From the NCBI RefSeq assembly GCF_009727055.1, contig NC_052360.1, positions 72,050,910 through 72,114,909 on the forward strand: DNA of 64,000 bases, read 5' to 3'. Shown piece after piece: positions 57,396 through 64,000 of the stretch (position 1 is the first letter of the stretch; each line of letters opens with the position of its first letter). The translations under genes and the position numbers were made by a program. The DNA comes from Benincasa hispida. Lineage: Eukaryota; Streptophyta; Magnoliopsida; Cucurbitales; Cucurbitaceae. The notes under the pieces were generated by a model that worked only from the letters and a program-made list of their open reading frames with translations, was not told where the DNA came from and searched no databases.

Positions 57396-57545
57396 AAAAT
57401 TCATTCCCAAGGTACTTAATATGGTGGTAAGGAGATAGAGTTGAAATAGAATTGTGTTTAGGTATAGAGGAGTTTTAGAATTTAATTGGCTAAAAATGGG
57501 TGTTTTCAAACTATTTAGGGAAAATGAGTTTTTTGTCTTTACTGT

Positions 57546-57707
57546 AATGCATCTCTTTAAGAGACACATTCAACAATATTTTATTGTTGTTTGACCAGCC
57601 GCCACAACATGCGTCTCTTCAAAAGACACATTCCAATAAATAAATAAATAAAAGAGAAATTGAGACATCAAATCGGGTCTGAATGCGTCTCTTAAAAAGA
57701 CGCATTT
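57546..57707. repeat. Three GCGTCTCTT..AAGAGACGC palindromes
   Basis: Located at 57546-57570, 57609-57632 and 57682-57707. The last is the best preserved, with AATGCGTCT and AGACGCATT arms. They sit in the MULE terminal region, where transposase-binding sites are expected. Confidence 0.8.
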
Positions 57708-58379
57708 AGACAAGTTGAAAGCAACCTGCACTCGTTAAACCTCGTTGACCGTGTTTTAATTTGAAAATTTTGTCGTTTTGCAATTGAAGCTCTCCTTAAA
57801 TTTTACTCGTCTTCCCCTGAATTCCTTCACCTTCTTCCTCCATTTTCTCCCTAACACCCGAGAACCATTTTCTACTTCCATCTCCTTCATATTTCTCCCC
57901 AAAAAATCATCCTTTTAACATTCAACTTCATATTCCTCCCCCAAATTTGACAGCCATCTTCTACCATCTTCCTCACCTGTTCATATTATTACTTTATTTT
58001 AGTGCAACAATTATTGGTAAGTTGATATAGTTTTGTTATTTAATTAAAAACTAAGTTTCTCATAATCTTGTACTGGTTTTTTTTATTATTATTTTGTTTA
58101 CAGTAGATATTATTTCGGAGAAAAATTCTACAAACGATCATTCAAAGGTTTTTCTTGATAAGGTGCAACATTTTTCTTTTAGTAAGTTGATATATTTTTT
58201 GTTATTTTAATAGAAAATTAAGTTTTTCATAATTTTTTATTTTGATTATATTGTTATTAATTGTTGGGTGAAATCTTCAAATTGTTCTCTGAACATTAAA
58301 TATAATAATTACGTAATTCAGTTATACAATACCCGTAATCAATATAAAGTTAATTTATTGATACAGTTATAGTGTGTGT

Positions 58380-59815
58380 AAAGATTTGGTATCAAAAATT
58401 CAATGAGTAGGTTGAGTATATTACATTTATAGTCATCAATAACATTAATTATTGATTATGTGTCTACATAATCTCTTAAACTTTATATAATTTTAGTTAA
58501 GATTATCTTATATAATATTTTTAGTGAGTTTTTACAATTTTAATTTTGTGTCGGGTTAACTTCAAAATATAATATTTTGTACATATATTTTGTGTTATAG
58601 GCACTATTACATTAGATTAAGTTGTAATTTATTGTAATATTGTAAATTTTATGATGATTAAAAAATGAAAATGCATGTCTATATAAGAGAATATTTATTA
58701 TTAATTTCAAAATGAGGATGCATGTCTATATAAGAAAACTTTATGATGCATGAAACAATGATTCGTTTAAAAAGTAATTTTTATTTATAATGATATTTTT
58801 CTTTTAGTAAGTATATTTTTTTTTATTTAATAGAAAATTAAGTTTCTCATAATTTGTATTGATTTCTTTTATAGTGGGTTAATTTTTTAGTGTTGATTTT
58901 CATAATTTTTTTATAGTGTTTAATTTATTATATATATATATAATATATAAACTACGAAAGAGTGGTTAAAATTTGGTTTCAAAATGCAATATTGCGTGTT
59001 TAATCCACAAAACTTTTGCGTGTGTCTAATAACTCTCGACTTATATAATATTTTAGTAAGATTATCTTATATTGTTGGAATGCCTTGAATTTGTTTGTTG
59101 GCGCTTCGAACAACCAAGTACAGGGGTTTCGCTATATTTATTTATTCAGAATTCGTATTTAGCATATTTATTTATTTGTAGTTATTTATGATTATGACCC
59201 TAGGGTTTAGAGTAGTGCGTTTAGAGTAGTGCGTTATAAACTCTCTAACCCTAGTGGTGTCGTTTTGATGTAATTTTCTGAAAACATTCTCTCTAATAAT
59301 ATTGTTCTCCCTATGTTCGTGAACGTAGTTAACACACCGTTAATGAACCACGTATATCTGTGTGTCGATCTTCTCTATCTCTATGTTCCTTTTTGTATTC
59401 TTTAATTGTCGATTTCGTAACACATATAATATTTTAGTAAGTCTTTAAAATTTTAACTTTGTGTCTATTTAACTTCAAGATATAATTTTTGTTACATATA
59501 TTTTGTGTTATAGGCCTATTACGTTAGATTAAGTTGTATTATTCATCATAATATTGTAAATTTTATGATGATTAAAAAACAAACATACATATCTACGTAA
59601 GAGAATATTTAACATTGATTTCCAAAATGAGGATGCATGTCTATATAAGAAAATTTTATGATGCATGAAACATGATTCATGTAAAAAGTAACTTTAGTTT
59701 ATAATGATATTTTTCTTTTAGTAAGTTGATATATTTTTTTTATTTAATAGAAAATTAAGTTTCTCATAATTTTTTATTGATTTTTTCTATAATGGGTTAA
59801 TTTTTTAGTTTGTAA
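58380..59815 (+). repeat. Duplicated leader segment of the MULE
   Basis: Copy 1 (about 58380-58910) and copy 2 (about 58955-59815, without the solo LTR) share 'tgtgttataggc..tattac', 'attttatgatgattaaaaaa', 'gaggatgcatgtctatataa' and 'tttttcttttagtaag'. The last phrase also occurs near 58176. Confidence 0.8.
59073..59422 (+). mobile_element. Small Copia-like solo LTR, TSD TATAT/CATAT
   Basis: 350 bp from TGTTGGAATGCCTTG to GATTTCGTAACA. Comparison with the first copy of the surrounding duplication shows that this segment is inserted. Flanks are TATAT (59068-59072) and CATAT (59423-59427). It contains a 'tttagagtagtgcg' doublet near 59207. Not related to the TGTTGGG LTR family. Confidence 0.8.
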
Positions 59816-59976
59816 TAATACTTATCATTGATTTCCAAACTTAAATAAATCTTCATTCCATAAAGATTCTATATCTAGTTTATAATGATATATTAAGCAT
59901 AGAAATATTAAATTTACACATTAATATATACTTACATAGTCAATGATGAATATCAGATTGCATTGGCCAAACTACA

Positions 59977-61164
59977 ATGGACATTGTGGGGTTTCTATGT
60001 TATATGCATGAAAACATTGTTAATGGGCCAAACGATATAGAATATCATAGGCAACCATCTCTTCGTATAAACATGCATTGTCAATTTGACTTCAACACAT
60101 TAATCGATGGATTATGTGATGCAGTATCCATAGATAGAGATGATGGAGTAGAGGTAATATTTAGATACAGTAGTTATGTAGCGGGATCTACTTTCTACAT
60201 TCCTATCTCATTACGAAGTGAAGCTGATGTACGAGTCATAATTAGCAATGCTCCATTCCCTCCAAATATAATTGAAACTACTATTGAGTTGGAAAGTCAT
60301 AATGTAGAGGATGAACATTGTGATCCAACTATTGCCATAAACAACGAACAAGTTGAAATAGACGATGATGATATCGATCTAGATCAACAAACTGGTGAAT
60401 TTTATGATGTTTATGAAGTCCTTGAAACTTTTACTAAGATAGGCCTAAACAATATGAACATTATATCTTATTCGACAACGAAGGGAGACAATAATATAGG
60501 GCATGATTCCTTGCTTAAGGGGATAATATTCAATTCGAAATTGGATTTAAAAAATGCAGTGAAGAACTATTCAATCATTTGACATCAAAATTTTGAAGTC
60601 ATTGAGTCGAAGAAAACAGTATGGGATGTTAGGTGTAAAAGATATGGCAATGGTTGCACGTGGAGACTTCGTACTGTCTGCCGTAAATGACACAACAAAT
60701 TTGAAACTACCCAATATAATGGCCCTCATTCCTGTGTGTATGCAAGACTAAGTCAGGATCACAATCAATTGGACTCAAATCTAATTGTGTCTGAGGTAAG
60801 CTGCGTAGTTAAAAAAATCTGTATGTTGATGTCAAAATATTACAAGATATTATCTTGAAAACATAATGTTATTCTGTTAGTTATTGGAATGTATGGGACA
60901 GAAGAAGGAAAGCAATTGCTAGGATATTTGGAGATTGGATCGAATTGTATAATTTGCTACCTAAATGGATGAATATCTTACAAATCACAAAACCTGGTAC
61001 AATTATCCATTGGAGGCTAAATGAGGTGGATTGTGATTATAGGACTGTCATGTTCAATAGCGTGTTTTGGTCATTTGGACATGTTATTGAGGGTTTCAAA
61101 CATTGTAGACCACTACTTCAAATTGATGGAACTCATTTGTACGGAAAGTATGAAAGAACATTAT
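59977..61164 (+). pseudogene. MULE transposase, N-terminal and start of the DDE domain
   Basis: mudrA-type transposase. The 201-codon open part (59977-60582) has INMHCQFDFNTLIDGLCDAV and a Glu/Asp-rich stretch, then a TGA where an Arg codon is expected. The frame continues HQNFEVIESKKTVWDVRCKR, GCTWRLRTV and YNGPHSCVYARLSQDHNQLD, the conserved MULE N-terminal domain. After an intron-like gap: WNVWDRRRKAIARIFGDW, YNLLPKWMNILQ and FKHCRPLLQIDGTHLYGKY, which carries the first catalytic Asp. The gene is cut at 61164 by a solo LTR and resumes at 63024. Confidence 0.87.
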
Positions 61165-63023
61165 TGTTGGGTTTTATGTCCTAAAACTCGCTGTTTGTAA
61201 AATGATAAACATTTTCTATAGTCAATAAATTTATTATTGATTTTATAAATTGTATACATAAAAGTCTAAATCCAATAAACTAAGACCCATGACTATTACA
61301 TGAGTACTTAAACTTTATGTGGAGACATAAGAGTGGATCAGGTTCGAGTAAATAGTCAAAATAGTCTATAATACATGAATAAAGTTGAGTACCTTATTCT
61401 GGTAAAACTATTGGATGCGGCCTACTCTGTAGTTGTTACAAAGAGTTGTAAAGTGCTACATATGATGTGATCCTAATTCGTATATGTTATGACATGAGAA
61501 GTGGGGGCGTCCTATGCAATGAGTTTGCATAAGATCAGACCAAGAAATAAATCACTCTTACTTTATAACATTGTTTACTATATAAGACTGACTATTTCAC
61601 CTAGATGACCCAGGTAACTCGATCTTAATCTTGAGCTAACTATGAACTCGTGTTTATTTGGGATTATCTTTAGATTTGCACAAGTGAGGGTTGGCTCAAC
61701 AGCACTGGCTCAATGAGCCTCCCATTTCAAGGGAAAGACCTAATAGATAGCTGGGGACATAAGGTGCAAGACGAAGTTCATGCCTACCCAATTTAGGGAT
61801 AGGAGGAAGGTTGTTATCTCAAAGTACTGAATCTAAGTCTTGAACAAGGGGCCCCACCCTCTCACTAGGCTGAGAGGGTTTGGTTTAGTGATTGGATCGC
61901 AAACCAGTTGTTCATTAGAGGATCAGTAGAAAATTGAGGAAAAAAAATTAATCTCGGGGGTAAAACAGATATTTGACCCAGCCGTTATTACGAACAACCA
62001 GTGAAGGGTCGACTTACTAATTATGGTTAAATCATGTTGACATAATATATCTACGGTGAGGGGAGTGCAACTATGGGCTTTAGTGGAGTGGCCCATTAGT
62101 TAACGAATGGGGGTTAATTTGGTCTAATGAGTTTATTTAATTAATCTCGGATCGTTGGAGCCCATGATCTGTAGGTCTATGAGGTCCCCCTATTAGCTCA
62201 TAAATGGATTAGTTCTAGAGTAGCGTGATAAGTTAATTTGAAACGTTCAAATTAGAATTACGGGAATTAGTAATTATATGAGATATAATTATATGTTTAA
62301 TTTTGAGAATTAAATGGAATAAGAGAATTTATATTTAAATATGATTTAAATATATAAAAATGGATAAGTGTAAATATTAATTTAATATTTAATATTAAAT
62401 TAATTAGTTTTATTTAAAAATTAATTTTATAAAATTAAAATTTTCAGTTTTAAAATCAAAATGGATTTTAAAATCAAGTTTTGATTTTGAGATAAATTGG
62501 AAAATTGAAAAAAAAAACATGCACAAATGGAATATTGAGATATTCTATTATCCATCTTCTTCATGCTCACACAACCCATTTTCTCTTCTTCATTAACTCC
62601 AAGCATGAGCTGCAAGTCATGCAACATTCTTCTTTGCATGTTCACCTGCAATAAATAAAAAAGAATGGAGTGATTTTGAGGGATGCAATCAAGAGTATTT
62701 TAGCTGAAAATTTGTGGTGAAGAAAGTGTTCTTCAACAAGATTGCTGTTGTGAGCACTTCCTATAATTCCTTGATTCAAGCTTGTTTTGAGTCCCACAAC
62801 TCAATCTAAGGCACCAAGAGAATAGTGAGGAAGATCTTGAGGTGGTCTACAACAAGGTTTGGGGAAGATTGCAGCTGAAGATTGAGCTTTGAAGAAGTTC
62901 TACAAAGGTATATCATGAAACTCACTTGTTTCTGCAAGAGCATGCTTTATATTTTGCCAAAATTAATGAATTAGAGTGCTTAATGATTCATGTTGCTTCT
63001 GCTGTTGCTGATACATTCCAACA
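61165..63023 (+). mobile_element. Copia solo LTR inside the transposase domain
   Basis: TGTTGGGTTTTATGTCC to GATACATTCCAACA, 1859 bp, same family as 39856 and 41987. ACATTAT stands directly before and directly after it (61158-61164 and 63024-63030), seven duplicated bases where Copia integration usually gives five. The transposase frame resumes with LLIATSVNANGHVYP after removal. Confidence 0.88.
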
Positions 63024-63352
63024 ACATTATTGATAGCTACCTCAGTCAATGCAAATGGTCATGTCTATCCAATTGCATACCCTATTGTACCAGAAGAAAG
63101 TACTGATTCATGAGGCTGGTTCTTGAAAAATTTATGGGATCATGTGGTGCATGGAAGGGAGGGAATGTGTCTAATTTCAGATAGACACAAAGGCATAATA
63201 TCTGCCGTGAGAAACTCTAAAAACGGTTGGGTAGGAATACACCACAAATTCTACTTGCGACATGTGGCGAGTAATTTCAACGACAAGTATAAGAATAGTA
63301 TGTTGAAGAGCTTTGTGTATAGTGCAGGATCGAAATTTCATGTCCAACAAGG
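63024..63352 (+). pseudogene. MULE transposase, rest of the DDE domain
   Basis: Reads ATSVNANGHVYPIAYPIVPE, a TGA in place of the second Trp codon of SWGW, then NLWDHVVHGREGMCLISDRH (second catalytic Asp), KGIISAVRNSKNGWVGIHHK, LRHVASNFNDKYKNSMLKS and a SAGSKFHVQ end. It is cut there by Copia sequence, so the third acidic residue region and the zinc-knuckle C-terminus are lost. Confidence 0.88.
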
Positions 63353-64000
63353 TTCTGTTTCTCCTTTTTGATACACCATTCTGCTAAGGTGTACCTGGGG
63401 TCGAGAGTTGGGACACAATCTCATGTTCTATCATATAGTTCTGGAATTTGAGGTCCATATACTCTCCACCACGATCAGATCGTAGTGTTTTATCTTCTTT
63501 CCTAATAAGTTTTCAACTTCAGCCTTATATTCCTTGAACTTGTCAAGAGCTTCAGACTTACGTTGCATTAGGTAGAGATACTCAGACCTTGAATAATCAT
63601 CTATGAAAAAGATGAAGTATTCATACCCACCTCGAGCCTTAACATTCATCGGACCACAGAGGTCAGAATGTACAAGCTCCAAGGCTTCCTTGGGTTTGTA
63701 ACCTTTTCCAGTAAAAGGTCGTTTGGTCATCTTGCCATCGAGGCATGATTCATATACCGGCAAGGAGTTTTCTACTAGACTCTTTAAAAGTCCACTTTTC
63801 ACCAACTTCTCAATCCTATTGAGGTTGATGTGGCCTAACTTTAGATGAAAAAAAGGGGTGTTTTCCTTAGCAGAAACCTTTGGTCATTTAGCTGTTGTTG
63901 CCGTACTGAACATTTCAGTATCAAGGCTTTTATGACTAACGACCTTAGTACATATAAGTTACTTTCCATTGAACTATAACCAATCTTCATTCCATTCTTG
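63353..64000 (-). pseudogene. Copia integrase fragment, minus strand, runs off the window
   Basis: Minus strand from the window end: an ESNLYVLR-like segment, LGHINLNRIEKLVKSGLLKS, then ENSLPVYESCLDGK (first zinc Cys changed to Tyr), ELVHSDLCGPMNVKARGGYE (first catalytic Asp), FIDDYSR and, after a frameshift near 63490, LRSDRGGEYMDLKFQNY (second Asp) and a stop before QNGVSKRRN, where Lys replaces the catalytic Glu. Truncated at RRN. Closely related to the integrase at 49400-50183. Confidence 0.88.

Larger units (their letters stand above)
57480..63352 (+). mobile_element. Mutator-like element with mudrA-type gene
   Basis: The left arm (about 57480-57710) has 'aaactatttagggaaaatgag' and three imperfect palindromes of AATGCGTCTCTTAAAGAGACGCATT type. 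A leader with introns (57800-59960) and a transposase gene (59977-63352) follow. Solo LTRs at 59073-59422 and 61165-63023 interrupt it. The 3' end is replaced by a reverse Copia fragment at 63353. Confidence 0.7.

Overview
Nuclear DNA of a flowering plant, most likely a cucurbit-type eudicot (inference, moderate confidence). It is AT-rich, has no intact host gene, and is almost entirely nested and decayed transposable elements: Copia and Gypsy LTR elements, solo LTRs, CACTA, Mutator-like, Tourist-like and small fold-back elements. No functional protein gene, tRNA, rRNA or CRISPR array was found. The only host-gene remnants are organelle-like DNA at the left edge (plastid psaA and rps2 fragments) and a broken 5' part of a gamma-tocopherol-methyltransferase (VTE4-like) gene.

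Layout. 1-1615: shuffled organelle-like DNA with an 18-N gap. 1616-2760: LTR fragments and microsatellites. 3121-4252: an LTR-like stretch abutting the VTE4-like fragment. 4253-8068: an inverted Copia LTR split by a Copia reverse transcriptase/RNase H remnant and its own LTR. 8536-10239: a Tourist-like terminal-inverted-repeat element. 10738-11990: another copy of the same Copia LTR family. 12452-18160: the one structurally complete element, a 5.7-kb Copia with both LTRs, PBS, gag, pol and PPT, but with many stops and frameshifts. 18529-27434: a candidate non-autonomous CACTA element with a 5.6-kb Gypsy-like element (TSD AACTT) inside it. 28631-37191: a Copia RT gene split by an Athila-like non-autonomous element, whose 3' LTR holds a Copia solo LTR (TSD ATTGA), which in turn holds a fold-back MITE. 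39519-44490: long-TIR repeats with two Copia solo LTRs. 44787-57395: Mutator-like arms around a Copia gag-integrase gene, itself split by a Gypsy solo LTR (TSD TGGTA, carrying a 64-bp palindromic minisatellite) and by a second Gypsy-like non-autonomous element. 57480-63352: a mudrA-type MULE transposase gene with introns, split by two solo LTRs. 63353-64000: a reverse-strand Copia integrase fragment running off the window.

These elements do not form a pathway. What can be read is the order of insertion, because broken reading frames resume exactly on the far side of the insertions. The most interesting shared signal is in the Gypsy-like non-autonomous elements. They carry dense copies of a CpG-containing palindrome (core GCGTTGCAACGC) just upstream of a TATA box in their LTRs, and a conserved non-coding block near their 3' internal end.
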